64,000 bases of DNA from NCBI GenBank assembly GCA_029204225.1, contig CM055106.1, forward strand, positions 47,438,633 through 47,502,632. The letters run 5' to 3'. Origin of the DNA: Diphasiastrum complanatum (taxonomy: Eukaryota; Streptophyta; Lycopodiopsida; Lycopodiales; Lycopodiaceae). Made by a program: the position numbers and the translations under genes. This document shows, one piece after another, positions 21,718 to 32,689 of this stretch (positions are counted from its first letter, which is position 1; every line of letters starts with the position of its first letter). The notes below the pieces were generated by a model. That model ran no database searches, was not told the origin of the DNA, and saw only the letters and a list, made by a program, of their open reading frames with translations.

Positions 21718-21982
21718 GTGTGTGTGTGTGTGTGTGTTTGTGTGTGTTTTACATTTTGCAATGATTTAAAATTTAGGGTAATATATAAATAGATAGTATT
21801 AATAAAATGAAGATTTAATAGAATGAGAGAGAGAAAGAGAGAGAATTTGAAGTAGATTAGAATGATTGGAGAGAGAGGGGGGGGTGGGGAGGAAGCGTGT
21901 ATGTGTGTGTGTTTTGCATTTTGAATTTAAGATGATATATAAATAGATAATCTTTAATAGTAAATGAATGTTAGATTTTTAA

Positions 21983-22053
<71 letters not shown>

Positions 22054-22190
22054 AAGAAGAAGAAGAAAAAGTGTGTGTGTGTGTGTGTGTGTGTTTTGCA
22101 TTTTGCATTGATTTAGAATTTAGGGTAATATATGAATAGATAGTGTTAATCAAATGAGAGAGAGAAAGGGGAATTGAAGCTTGCAATAAT
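21120..22190 (+). repeat. Minisatellite with GA and GT microsatellite blocks
   Basis: At 21,140-21,260 an approximately 30-bp unit (AAGTGTTTGAATAGATAATG) repeats about four times. From 21,470 a longer unit carrying GATTAAGAATGATAGATGAATAG, split by (GA)n runs at 21,522-21,577 and 21,653-21,715, recurs. The phrase TTTTGCATTTTGCATTGATTTA recurs at about 21,580, 21,750 and 22,095. Mixed (GT)n/(GA)n runs lie at 21,717-21,740, 21,984-22,050 and 22,072-22,094. Apparent LSLSLS and HTHTHT reading frames here are artefacts of these runs. Confidence 0.85.
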
Positions 22191-22199
22191 GATTCAATT

Positions 22200-25100
22200 G
22201 TGTAATAGACTCTTATTTTTTATTTGCTTGTGTATATGACAAAGATATTCAAAAAAAAAGAAAGATAGCAAGCGTTGTAAGAGCAAACAAGCTTGCACTT
22301 AGTTCTTTGATTATTTGAATACGTTACCCAATATAGTAAAACAGTCAAATGTAATTGTTTGCGGGGAAAAAGACCCATTTTTCAAGTTGTTTTTGACGGA
22401 AAATCATTTCCACGCGCTATCACGCCAATGCGGAACTACTTAAAACTGAAGCGTAAATGGCCCATTATGGCCAATTGCACTTTTATTGAAATTTATCAAT
22501 TTACGCTGGACTGATATTTATTTAAGAGGCTTATGTCCATACTTCCCGGGTTTGTCGTGGCTAGGAGGTGCCAGTTCGTCTTAAAAACCAGTTAAATGGC
22601 AGTTTTATTCACTGTAGGCCACCTTAGTGATTTAAAACCAAATTTGGGGCCCTGCCCTTAAGTTTGGGCCCAATTACCAAAAAGCCCCTAGTGGTGCCCA
22701 TTCATGAAAAGGTGCACCTCTTTGGGCCTCAGCCCTCCGTAGCATTACAGCCTCAACGTAACATTAACCATTCTTCATTTTGGGAGAGAGAGAGAGAAAC
22801 TAGGTGCAGAGAAAGAGTTTGTGGAGAAAGGAAAGAGGGAAGGAGAAGAAGCAAGGTTGTTTGATCCCTGCATGGTGCCTCCCATTTCTGTGTCTTCCAC
22901 TCTACTCTCAGCCTTTCTCATTTTGCTGTCCATCATTATTCACTGCTCACTTTGGAAACGAGAAGGAAAGGAGAACAGGCTGATCTGCCTAGTGCCTTCC
23001 CCTCTAACATTTATGTTTGGTCTTTGTTGCAAACTGCTTATACTTCATTGCTATTGATCTATAATCTGAATCATAAGCATTTTATTACCACTGTTTGTGG
23101 ATCTGTGAATTGTTTTTTCGGCCATCTCTAACATTTGGTTGCAGATTGTTGAATCAGATTTGGTGTTATTTGCTTTTGCAGTCTTTAATCTTATGATTGC
23201 AGGCCCTGGTATTGTGGGGATTATATCTTGTATCGCCTTTGTTGCCTCTAACATTTGGTTGCAGGCTTTGGAACTGTAGAAGGCCTTGTTGCTTCATTTG
23301 CAAGGATTGAAGTGTGTAGTTTAAATGCTTTAGAAGAGTTTGAATCACTTTCTTGTGATTCTATTTGTAATTTTTAAGTCTGAGAAGTCTGTGAATTACT
23401 TGTGACTGTTCTCTGCTCAAGGATTGTGGTCTTGAGAGAATCTTGTTTCATGTTAGAATAGTGTTTTTTATGCCTCAGAATCTTAAAGGCTTCCTTCAGA
23501 AAGATTTGTTCTTGATCTATAAGAGATGTTGAATGGAGCCTTTGTTGAACTATGGTGATGAGAGATGATGAAAGAAGTGGGTGACTTGCTGTAGCATTTT
23601 GTTTGTTTGATGCCATCGTTACTTCATCTGCAACCCTGCCTACTCATTACCAAAAACCTGTTAGCAGCCCTCTTGTGCTCTTTACCTGCAATTTTGGCCA
23701 GTGGCTACTTCATTTTCCGCCAGCGGGTTTGCCCATTCTACTGGTTTGTGCTCCTTCTGCTGTCCAAAGGCTACATGAAGCCCTGGCTCTACCTGAAATC
23801 TGTTTTGTTGACATTTTAAACATGTGAGTGTTCCCTTGTGTGCTGCAACCTTGATGAATAATCCAAGTGTAGTGTGAGGATACAACAGAAGCCCGTTGAT
23901 GTGTTCATCATGGATCTATTGTCAGCACATTTTATGACGCTTATTCTGAAGAGTCAATGATTCCATACCTCAGAACAGATCCGTGTGAAGGACAAGCACA
24001 AGTAGGTCAAGCAAGACACCGAATGCTATCAAAATATTGGAGATTATGTCCGAATCCCTGTCTACGATCCGATTTCTGCCTATTTGTCTATCTGCGAGTT
24101 GCCTGAAACCTTTCCCTATTTGTAAAACACAAAAAAAAGAACCGCTGCCTAAATCCTGCCCTGAAAGAATACCTATATTTCTCTACGGTCAGTTTTCTGA
24201 TCTATGGCCTTCTCCATTTGCGCTTCAGCTCTGCCTGCGGGTTTGCGCTTCTCTTGCAGTCTACGGGTCACTCCATTTCCTATCTGCTATCTCTTTGCGC
24301 TCTGACCTGCTGCCTGTCCATGCTCAGCCCTGTTGTGGGCCGTGTTCTCTATCAACGGCCAAAAACTGGCCTTTCAACCTGAGACTCACTTCATGCCACG
24401 CTTGTGCATGGAGAAAAAACCTGTTTGTGGCTTCTATTCCTATCAGCGACCCTGTGGCCAGCGGATTTGCCTGCCATTTCCTACCTAAGCCTACTATTTG
24501 TAGTCCATTTGCTTACCTGCGGACAATTTGTGTCAGTAGCCTAAATTCTACCTGTAGCTTTACTCCGCTTATGGATTTACTTAAAATCCTATTTGTGGAA
24601 ATCCCTTGTTTGCGGCACATTTCTTGATTCTAGCCTTGTCTGCTATTCGTTGGCTTGAAAAGGATTTGATAATTTACGTACATTTGCTGCTAAGGTTTTG
24701 CTCAGTAAATCCTCATCTGCAACCCTTTTCTTGGATTGACCAGCGTTGCTGGGATTGTGGCTTATTGAAGTCCGGCCCTATGTTGCTTGATAGAGGTTGC
24801 TGCTCTTAGCTTTGGGGATTTCTATGATTCTAAATTTGTGAAGCTTTATACTATCATCATGGAGCCTTTTAAAGTTCCATGAGTGTTTCTTTTCACCAAA
24901 CAAAACCAGCTCAATTATCCAAGACTTGGGAGCTAACCGTTTGTTGCAGGTTAAACGCCCCAGATTAACAAAACCTACTCTATCGCATTAAGGAAAACAC
25001 TAAACCCACATTCATCTTATTATTGTCTTGATAGCCACTGCTTACTGCATTTCGATTATAAACAAACAATAATGCAAGGCCCCTGTTTGTGGTTTATGAA

Positions 25101-25509
25101 ATTATGCTCCTCTAATTGAACAACTATAACCGTCTTATTGTTAAGCAAGAACCGAACTTTGTAAATGCTTGCTTTGGCTATTAAGAACTTCTAACAAACG
25201 AGGTATAAGCCTATTGATTGAGAGAAATCATGATAGCCATTTTATAGCCCATTTAGCTGTCCGAAAGTCATGGCTTTCTATAGTGGACTGGTTCTTGTCC
25301 ATTCCAGAGTTCCGTAGGCTATCTGAAAATTGCCTTTGACTGTTAGAAATCTGCCTTGCCGATTGCCATTGAAAGTGCCGATGGTCATGAACGCTGTATT
25401 TTTAACTCCATGCCCAATGGAGCTTGAGCTGTAATTGTGGTATAGACCAACTTCCATTAGAATTCCCTAAGATTGGTAGCCTATTTGGGGGTCGTTTTAT
25501 AATCCTTCA
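22200..25509 (+). other. Unassigned 3.3 kb, possibly LTR and leader of an unknown retroelement
   Basis: No family was recognised. A GA-rich 5'-UTR-like stretch lies at 22,775-22,860. From 23,090 to 24,630 the DNA is pyrimidine-rich and peppered with TTTGTGG, TTTGCGG, TTGCAGG and CTGCGG words, for example AACATTTGGTTGCAG at about 23,130 and 23,250. A 196-codon open frame at 24,037-24,627 looks like a by-product of this composition. The block ends TTATAATCCTTCA, next to a primer-site-like sequence. Confidence 0.4.
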
Positions 25510-25510
25510 G

Positions 25511-25527
25511 TGGTGCGTCTGCTGGGA
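25511..25527 (+). promoter_or_regulatory. Possible retroelement primer-binding site
   Basis: TGGTGCGTCTGCTGGGA follows an LTR-like CA end (CTTCA) two bases earlier. It begins with the obligatory TGG and loosely resembles the GTCTGTGGGA primer sites of Tat/Ogre-type plant gypsy elements. With no second LTR in the window this stays tentative. Confidence 0.35.
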
Positions 25528-25637
25528 GGAGCACGAGTTCCTTCTGGACTTCGAGTCCATTGTACTTGGAAGTTGATTATCCTTCTGTGGACTTAGCCTT
25601 TGTTGAAGGTCTGTGAGCCCTACATTGGTTGACATAG

Positions 25638-26396
25638 ATGGAGGGAATCATGGGATTTCTGCCATTTAGGCACTTGACCACCCGTGCTGCATTTGAAGCC
25701 ATTGTTTATTTCATGATGAAATTGATTGGCTATGCACTCGGAGGTGTGTATGCATTTCTTTTAGAGTCACTTGTAGGCGAGGTGTTATGTCAGAAGCACT
25801 TGGGTAACGAAGAATATGACCTAGTGATTTCAGAATTCCTTAGCCACCTACGCACTGACTCTAATACCTTGAGGCCTGTAAATGCCCAACATGATCCAAG
25901 TTGTCCCAATGATGATTACCTGGAGATTCAAAAAGACTATGTGGCACTACATGGCAATTATTTTGTGACTATTAACCATAGTCCTATTGTGATTCAAAAT
26001 CCAATTCTTGGAGTTGATGAAACCCTAGCAAGAATTGGTTGTGTGCTGAACTATGACCATGAAAAGCCTAATACTCATGAGGTGAGTGTTGGCACCGATA
26101 TTGAAATGATGAACATTTCTACCCAAAGCCTTGAAATTGATATTCAGTGGTCCCAAAAGGTAGATGTGTCAAGAATAAGACATGAATGTCATGTTGATAG
26201 TGAGGGTGAAGTCCTTATTGACCTTGAAGAGTTGGATTATGATGTTGGAAAATCAAGAGCTAAACCTAATCATAATATTGTGCAACCTGTGTTGGTTGCT
26301 GGCAACTCCCTCTGTGTTAGACCAAAGCCTGTTTACCTATTGAAGATTGATCATTATGATGGAGAGAGAGGTGATAAAACTAATATTTTCATATGA
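25638..26396 (+). CDS. Unrecognised 252-codon ORF
   Basis: The ORF has an ATG start and no stops for 756 bp. I do not recognise the protein. Residues about 18-50 are hydrophobic (FEAIVYFMMKLIGYALGGVYAFLL) and could be one or two membrane segments. The rest is acidic with patches such as EGEVLIDLEELDYDVG and no catalytic motif that I can name. It lies 110 bp after a primer-site-like sequence and is cut short by an inverted Copia LTR fragment beginning at 26,411, so it may be the first ORF of an unclassified retroelement, as in Tat/Ogre elements, and may be truncated. A host gene fragment is the alternative. Confidence 0.4.
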   Translation: MEGIMGFLPFRHLTTRAAFEAIVYFMMKLIGYALGGVYAFLLESLVGEVLCQKHLGNEEYDLVISEFLSHLRTDSNTLRPVNAQHDPSCPNDDYLEIQKDYVALHGNYFVTINHSPIVIQNPILGVDETLARIGCVLNYDHEKPNTHEVSVGTDIEMMNISTQSLEIDIQWSQKVDVSRIRHECHVDSEGEVLIDLEELDYDVGKSRAKPNHNIVQPVLVAGNSLCVRPKPVYLLKIDHYDGERGDKTNIFI

Positions 26397-26410
26397 AAAT
26401 TCATGAACTT

Positions 26411-26714
26411 TGTGAAGGATTTCAGATCATTCAAGATCTAATCCATGTCCCAAATCTTTGGTTACAATAAGGAGCAAACCAACAATCCTGCCAATGTAGA
26501 AAAATCAGCATCTATATACAAAATGAGATGCAAAGTGTATAGATATTGATCAAACATGAACCAAAACATAAAATATGTTTGTTGTCCGTACAATTACAGT
26601 ACCCTACTGTATTTCACACGTGTGGAACCGAAAATAACAAAATATGATCATTCTACACATAGAATTGCAAGATATCACCAAGATAGTGCACCAATGAGTA
26701 GTAGAACCCAAAGA
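26411..26714 (-). repeat. Inverted fragment of the 14.4-15.1 kb Copia LTR
   Basis: The minus strand matches about 14,760-15,089 with small gaps, including the CACACGTGTG palindrome (26,615-26,624), the TACAGTA/TACTGTA pair and the terminal TCCTTCACA. It breaks off at about 26,714, where Copia gag sequence on the plus strand begins. Confidence 0.82.
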
Positions 26715-26940
26715 TGGAGAAGAAGATTATTCATCACATCCTTCTACCTCCAAGTTCAGGAAGAAGAAGATCAAGTGTTTCTTTTGTGGCAAGAAGGGGC
26801 ATTATGCCACTAATTGCTTCAAAAAGAAGAATCAACTCAAGCAAGCTATCATCATCAATGTGAAAGAAGAAGACTCTATTGCAAGTGAAGGAGAAGGATC
26901 CCTTGTCAGAAATGGTGAACTCCTGCAACTTTGTTGCAGC
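26715..26940 (+). pseudogene. Copia-4 gag zinc-knuckle fragment
   Basis: The frame reads KKKIKCFFCGKKGHYATNC (knuckle Cys codons from 26,775), then KKKNQLKQA and an acidic tail. It closely resembles the Copia-2 gag knuckle at 9.2 kb. The matching protease of the same element appears at 27,660 after an intervening block. Confidence 0.82.
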
Positions 26941-27660
26941 ATGAAAAAGACACGAAGGTCAAACGAGAACAATTTGTGATAGTCAATGTGTCTTTGACTT
27001 GAAGCACAAACGATTCGCGAATTAATCGCAAATCGTAAACACACCTCCAGGATTGCAAAGACAAAATGGACGCAAAACAAAAACAATGAAAACACACGAA
27101 GAGAAATCTTTCGCGCTGCCAGCTGGCAGCTCAACGAGCTTCATGCCCAGCTGAAATGAATAGCAACGACGGAGACTAACTAACTAGTTGATTAGCGTTA
27201 ACTAGTCTTGTGCTACATTTAGCTATCTTGTAAACTCCACACAGTGGAGGTATAAACAATCCTCTCTGGATCATAACCAAAAAGAGAGAGAAAAAGTGGT
27301 GAGAATTTTACAGAGATCTGTAAGAAACAAAGAGAGACGTAGCGAATAGAGTAAGAAGGCAAAAATACCATAGTTGTGCATGAAAGTCTGCCAACGAGCA
27401 GAACACAGCGAAAGAGTAGAGAGTCAATCCGCCAACGAGTGAGACATTGACGATCTTGCTCTAAAACCAAACTGACAATATAGTTGCTCTATTTTGTGTA
27501 TCTCTTGGCCTTGTGTTGTGTCTCTTGATTGCTAGAATAAAATATGTTCTGTGATGTGTAGTCGAGTGTCTGGGATCCCGTAAGAGCTTCTGCAAGAAAA
27601 GAAAATTCAAAGACAGAAAATTGTTCGTGAATCAGAAGAGAGACGACAAACACAAAACAA
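26941..27660 (+). other. Block splitting Copia-4, possible solo LTR
   Basis: About 720 bp unrelated to Copia coding sequence separate the gag knuckle from the protease. It contains TGTAAACTCCACACAGTGGAGG then TATAAACAATCC, a TATA-like element, and AATAAAATATG at about 27,537, a possible poly(A) signal. This arrangement suggests an LTR inserted in plus orientation. I could not find target-site duplications, so the edges are approximate. Confidence 0.4.
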
Positions 27661-28091
27661 AAAAGCTTCCACAACACCTTATGGTGTCAAGTTTCTCCTC
27701 AACACCCTTCAAGAAGGATGGATCTTGGTATATTGATAGTGGTGCTTCATCACACATGTGTTGCTCCAAAAATTCTTTTAATTCTATTGTACCTTATGAA
27801 GGATTTAAAAAATCAATACACACAACAAATGACCACAAATGTACTATTGAAGGAAAAGGGAATATTCTCTTAAAGCTTGCGTCTTCTAAAGTTTTATCTC
27901 CTGCCAATGTTCTTTGTGTTCCTAAACTCACAAATAACCTTATAAGTGTTGGTAAATTGCTTGATCATGGTCTTGATGTGAAATTCAATATCAATACTTG
28001 TACTATTAAGAAAGGTAATGATATCCTTGGACATGGATCTAGATATGGTGGCATTTTCAAGTTAAATCTTCATGAAAGAGAAAATTCTTGA
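27661..28091 (+). pseudogene. Copia-4 protease fragment
   Basis: The frame carries SSFSSTPFKKDG followed by SWYIDSGASSHMCCSK with the catalytic Asp-Ser-Gly, then VLCVPKLTNNLISVGKL and DILGHGSRYGGIFKL, the standard Copia protease-to-GAG-pre-integrase region. It ends in a TGA at 28,089, after which no integrase can be followed. The upstream part of the open frame, from 27,621, belongs to the intervening block. Confidence 0.85.
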
Positions 28092-28399
28092 CGAAAATTG
28101 CTTTTGCCTTTCCTAGCCAAATTTTCATGATTTTCAAATATCCCACCGGGTAGAACAAACGGCTGTGACTAGACCACAGTTACTGCCCGAATACTCTTTT
28201 GTTGCCCATCTTTGTACACTCGAGATTGTTTTGACGTCAATAGTCATAAATTGTAGTTAACTAATTCTTGTAGTTTAAAAACTTCTTGTCATTTTTAAGT
28301 ATATCTCTCATTCTCTTCATTCTCTCTGTTCTAATTTTGGATTGTCATTCATAGGTTTGCCTCTCAGTCTCTTCATTCTCTCCGTTCTCAGCTTGCGAA

Positions 28400-29300
28400 C
28401 ACATTTTGGACTAATGGCTACACATAATCGGAGACAAGAGGAACCATTCATGCAATCAATATTTGCAATGAAAAAAATGTAGAAGATCAATGGATACCAA
28501 GAATATATCGTAAATATCGATGGATCTTGATGCATCCATCCTCAGAAGGTGCTTTTGGGAAAAGAAAAGATCGAATAACATATATAGAAACTCTTGAAAA
28601 GGCAAGATAATGGATTTCAGAGTATTAGCTGTCAGTCAATCTATCATGGAAGTTTTAGTTTAGCATGCTTATTTTCACAAAGAGTTCAACATTGATAATT
28701 TGAATCCAAATAATAGAAGAAAATGCAATTGTAAGTATACGATTAGTATGTGCATATTCTATATTAATTTTTTTAGTATTAGCATTTTTTTTATATCAAA
28801 TTTTTATCACAATATTTTTTGTTGGTTCTGCAGATTTGTATCCATCAAATTTTGTTGAATGGCAACCAGTTCAATCGATTGCGGAAATAATTGATGTCAT
28901 ACATTCTGATATCGATATTTCACAATATAGAGGTCGATCTCCAAAATTTCTTTTAGAGTCAGGAGTTTTTTTTATGATCACACCTATATTCCTGATAGAA
29001 ATGGTTTAGTGGGTAGATTAGAGCCATATCCTCTACCAGATTTTTCAAGTGAGGAATGGATTTCTCCAAATTCAGCAATTTCAAAAAGTTTTCGATCTAG
29101 ACTTTATATGGATATTCAGAGTATATTAAAATGTAGCACTAGTTCAAAGAATAATAGATTAAGCTGGTATCTCTCTTTTTGTATATTTGTTGATTTTTTT
29201 TTTTCCAAATGCAATGTTCGCAACACTTTTGCTATGGTCGAGGTTGAGGAAGACCGGTGTCTCAATCACATTCGATCAGAACTAGACATGTTGTAATTCG
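28400..29300 (+). pseudogene. Unrecognised spliced-gene remnant
   Basis: Coding-like DNA at 28,465-28,620 (EDQWIPRIYRKYRWILMHPSSEG, KDRITYIETLEKA) has stops. It is followed by an AT-rich tract bounded by AATTGTAAGTAT (about 28,730) and TTCTGCAG (28,833), which look like splice donor and acceptor. After this comes LYPSNFVEWQPVQSIAEIID, QYRGRSPKFLLESG, a frameshift near 28,975, then PDRNGLVGRLEPYPLPDF. I cannot name the family. The retained splice sites mean it is not a processed copy, and the stops and frameshift suggest a dead gene or transposon ORF. Confidence 0.4.
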
Positions 29301-30197
29301 ATCTACCTCAGTACTATCTTTTTCGATTGAATGGAAGTTATGCCATATGAAAATTTTCATTTTTTCTATTTCTTAGTTAATCAGTTTTACAAGATAAATG
29401 AGCTTAAACAATTTCTCTTGTGTAGGTAAGAGCAAGGCAGGAAGAGCACATAAAATACAAAGACATAGGAACATCCATCAAAATTGAAGATCCATAGAAT
29501 TTGAACAATGTAATTTTGTATTAATATAATTTTCTGTACGCAACTTGATTGATATTATATGAACTGCTCAACTTGAATATCATTTTTCAAGTTGAGGTTC
29601 ATTCTATTCTATGATCTCCAAATCCATTTGTCCAGTTGGAAGTAACTTCAGTGGAGAACACTCTGCATTTGAAATAGGATATGAATTTTCAATCACAAGT
29701 TTTATTGTCTCCTGTCAAAAATGCATTATCTTCATTGTATTATAAAACTAAAAAAACAACAACACAAGTACATGTTATTAATAAAGAATAAGTTATTAGG
29801 AATTATGAATATCTGAATGTTATTGTTAACTAATAGATTACCTCTAGCATATTCGGAAGCTTATCTTGTTGTGCGAGCCAATTGAAAAAACATTTGGCAT
29901 TGAATATAGTATACCAACCACATCTGACATAATCAACCTACTGGGAGGACTGCAGTATTCAAATATATACAAAAGTTAGTAACAAAATTTAAAGTTTTTG
30001 CAATATCGAATCAACGCGCATGAGATGATATTAAAGTCTACAAAGGCAAGTGCACGTCAATATCAAAAAAAAAATTGACGGAATATCGAATCAGCACGCG
30101 ATCACAATTCATATGAAAAAATCACCTTAATAAAATCTGAAAAGTAACTTACTTGATTATGTATGGGAGAATGAGTATTGGAGTCCCCAGTGACGTA
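29301..30197. other. AT-rich intergenic stretch
   Basis: No feature was found. Composition is AT-rich with short A-runs. The final 200 bp lead into the Gypsy-2 RT remnant. Confidence 0.5.
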
Positions 30198-30467
30198 TTA
30201 AAGCAATTCAACGTGCAGAATTTTAAATGATATCACATATCCAAGAACAACTCCATGAGTTACCCAAATTTGACACACAATTCCATGTTTTGATATCACA
30301 TATCCAAGAACAACTCCACGAGTTACCCAAATTTGACACTTTTCTAGATTTAAGGAGATTTGGTCCTTGTGACAGCATTCAAATACATTTTTCAAATGAT
30401 CCAGGTGGTCTGTATCGACACTATGAACTCCGAGGTCATCCAAGTAGATTTCAAGGAATTTCTGCAA
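30198..30467 (-). pseudogene. Gypsy-2 RT palm fragment with tandem duplication
   Basis: QKFLEIYLDDLGVHSVDTDHL is the catalytic palm segment and NLEKCQIWVTRGVVLGYVIS the following strand. The latter is duplicated: a segment containing CAAATTTGGGTAAC on the minus strand occurs twice, about 67 bp apart at 30,228-30,342, giving CQIWVTRGVVLGYVIS and CQIWVTHGVVLGYVIS. Confidence 0.8.
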
Positions 30468-30718
30468 GTAGTCTTTAAAGGTGAATTACATTACTCTTTG
30501 AAATGACCTAGGTGCATTACAAAGTCCAAATGACATAACTTTATAAGCATAAGTTCTCTACTCTGTTGCAAAAGTTGTTTTTCCATAGGTGCGATTTTGA
30601 CTTGGTTGTAACCACTCTTTCACTCTAGCAAGGTGGTCCAATATGCTTTCAGTAAAGCATAACATAAAGTGATCCTTTCGTGTCACTTTGTCCACACATT
30701 CTCATCTTTCCACTCTTC

Positions 30719-30976
30719 TTAGGAACAACAACAATTGATGAAAACCCATTTAGTATGCTCGATCTCATAGATGAAATCAGCTTCAAGTAATCTCTGTAGC
30801 TCTTTCTTAATAAGATCAGTAACGTTTGGATTACGATGATAGAATCTTGTGAGATTTGGAATTGCGTCAGACATCAAGGAAATTGTATGCTCAATCATTG
30901 ATGTTGGAATCCCTTTCAGATCCCTGTATGTCCAAGAAAAACAGTTTTGATACTTAACCAGCAGCTTCCTTAGCAC
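30719..30976 (-). pseudogene. Gypsy-2 RT N-terminal fragment
   Basis: LVKYQNCFSWTYRDLKGIP followed by EHTISLMSDAIPN, YHRNPNVTDLIKKELQRLLEADFI is the standard linker and first RT block. The next expected motif (SPVVxVPKK) is reduced to VFINCCCS. Between here and the palm piece several hundred bases of RT are frame-shifted. Confidence 0.78.
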
Positions 30977-31965
30977 TTGAAACTACTCTGGGGTAAGTTG
31001 CGTTCCAACTTGCACAATCTTTCTGGTTCTCTTGGTTCAGCAAGATTCATTGGCTGTGTCCTAGCTGGTCCATCGTAAACATCTTTTGTTTCTGGTACTT
31101 GCTCTTTTGGTTCATGATGAGCTTTCAGTAACATAATGACAACATCATCCAAAGTATAGCATTTGAAATGCTCTAGCATATTATTTTGTGCTTTATCTGA
31201 TTGTTCGTCCTCAAAAGGATTGACCTTGGCTCTTCATTTAGCTTTTCTGGCAGGAATCCATTGCGGAGCTGATGACTTTCTAGAAGATGTGGTCTTCTTT
31301 GAAGGTGACGACTTTCTTGATCATGATTTCTTTGGAGAACTCTGACTCGAGGAGTCCTTCTTGATCTTTCCTTTACCTTTATCCAATAAAGGTGGTACAA
31401 CTTTAGGAATTGCTTCTCTCGATGATTTTTTCCATTTTAGGACCTTGTTATAATGTTGCTTCACTTATTTCTTTGTCATTGGTCCTGTAGTCTTTTCTTC
31501 CTTCAATATAACTACTTTAGGTGGTTTTATTGTCGGTTCTTCAAGAATATCATGGATTCCAAATCTCATAGGATCCATGTGATTTAAGATCTGCTCATCT
31601 ATGCGTTTTGCATTTTCATTGTAAGACAAGGCGTGACTGACATGAATGAGTCCATCTTCAATCGGATCTGGTATTGGATCGGTTGATATCCAAGCTACAT
31701 TCATCATGTTTGCAAGAAAAGTGATTGGCATATCCAAAGTTTGATCTGGTAAAGGAATTTTGTTCAATTTGGATTGATTATCTCTTTGACACATATAGCC
31801 TGCTGCTGTAAAATCCACTGTTGCAAGAGCTTGGTTCCAATTGATAGTATCAGTTTGAGAGTCATAATGAACTCCCAAATTCTTTACATGTCAATCACAG
31901 GTATGATCTGTTGTTGATGAATCATCATCCCCTTTTTGGACCACTGGCTTGATAGTCCAAGTGAT

Positions 31966-32292
31966 TCAATCAACTTTGACTGCACGATCATGATTCTCAA
32001 AAGTGATTTTTTCAGTGTCCCAGTTATGAATTACTTGCAAAACTCGTAACCATGGACGTTCCAAAAAGACATGGTAAACATTCAGTGCATTGGGTAAGTC
32101 CATTACTACAAAAGTAATGACAAACTGAACTCCGACAATCTTGACAAGTATGTCTTCTATCATCCCCTTAGGACAGACCATCATTTGATCAGCTAGCTTA
32201 ATGGCAAAAGTTACAGGTTTTATCTTTGTAAGGCCCCATTTTGCGCATAGCTTTGTTGAAATCAGGTTAACTCCTGAATCTCCATCTATCAT
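31966..32292 (-). pseudogene. Gypsy-2 protease fragment
   Basis: MIDGDSGVNLISTKLC corresponds to the retropepsin active-site strand, but the usual Asp-Ser-Gly-Ser is rearranged to D-G-D-S-G. Downstream LNVYHVFLERPWLRVLQ is the psi-loop and the final strand. It is related to the Gypsy-C protease at 39.5 kb rather than to Gypsy-1, judged by the shared ending HNWDTEKITFENHDRAV against HSKITFGNHDKRV. Confidence 0.78.
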
Positions 32293-32469
32293 GGCTGCTT
32301 CTTACCAAACTGTCTATGTTGTATTGGCAGGGTGATGTTTTATTGTTCACTTTCCCAGGTTGCTCCTACATTGAGCACTTCACTTGATTCTTCAAACCGG
32401 ACACAAAAGAGTGGCTCATGATGGACTGTTGGCTCAATCTGAGTTAAATTTTTTGCTACTACTAGTATC

Positions 32470-32640
32470 TTAATCTAAGGCACCTACCCTTGATCCTAAG
32501 GGTACCCCTTCTCCAAGGGTCACGTGACTCCATACCTCCGACCAAGGTATAGTCACTTGTCTGCCCTTATCCAAAGGCACATACCCTTAATCCTAAGGGT
32601 AACCCTTATCCAAGGGTAACTTGCCATTTAGCCCCCAACA
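32470..32640 (+). repeat. Duplicated palindrome-rich segment (CCCTTGATCCTAAGGGT type)
   Basis: Two copies about 100 bp apart of a segment built from ACCCTTxATCCTAAGGGTA and TCCAAGGGTxAC. Each contains ACCCTT and AAGGGT arms able to pair, so the DNA or RNA could fold into small hairpins. Between them lies a CACGTGACTCC word. Confidence 0.6.
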
Positions 32641-32689
32641 CTAAATGGACCAATAGGGGTCTGAAGTACTGCTAGTTACATAGGTATGT

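Larger units (their letters stand above)
30198..32310 (-). mobile_element. Gypsy-2: decayed protease-to-RT remnant
   Basis: On the minus strand the order protease (32,292-31,966), linker (31,878-30,970), RT N-terminal part (30,976-30,719) and RT palm (30,467-30,198) is that of a Ty3/gypsy pol. Gag and primer site are not visible upstream and RNase H/integrase are missing downstream. Every block is separated by stops or frameshifts. The RT piece retains LEIYLDDLGVHS with the Asp pair. Confidence 0.82.

Noticed and set aside
21471..22186. Open frames translating to LSLSLS and HTHTHT
   Set aside because: Pure translation of (GA)n and (GT)n microsatellites, with no other coding signal.
24037..24627. 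196-codon open frame
   Set aside because: Cys/Pro/Ser-rich translation of pyrimidine-rich DNA full of repeated words. No recognisable domain and no support for splicing or a promoter.
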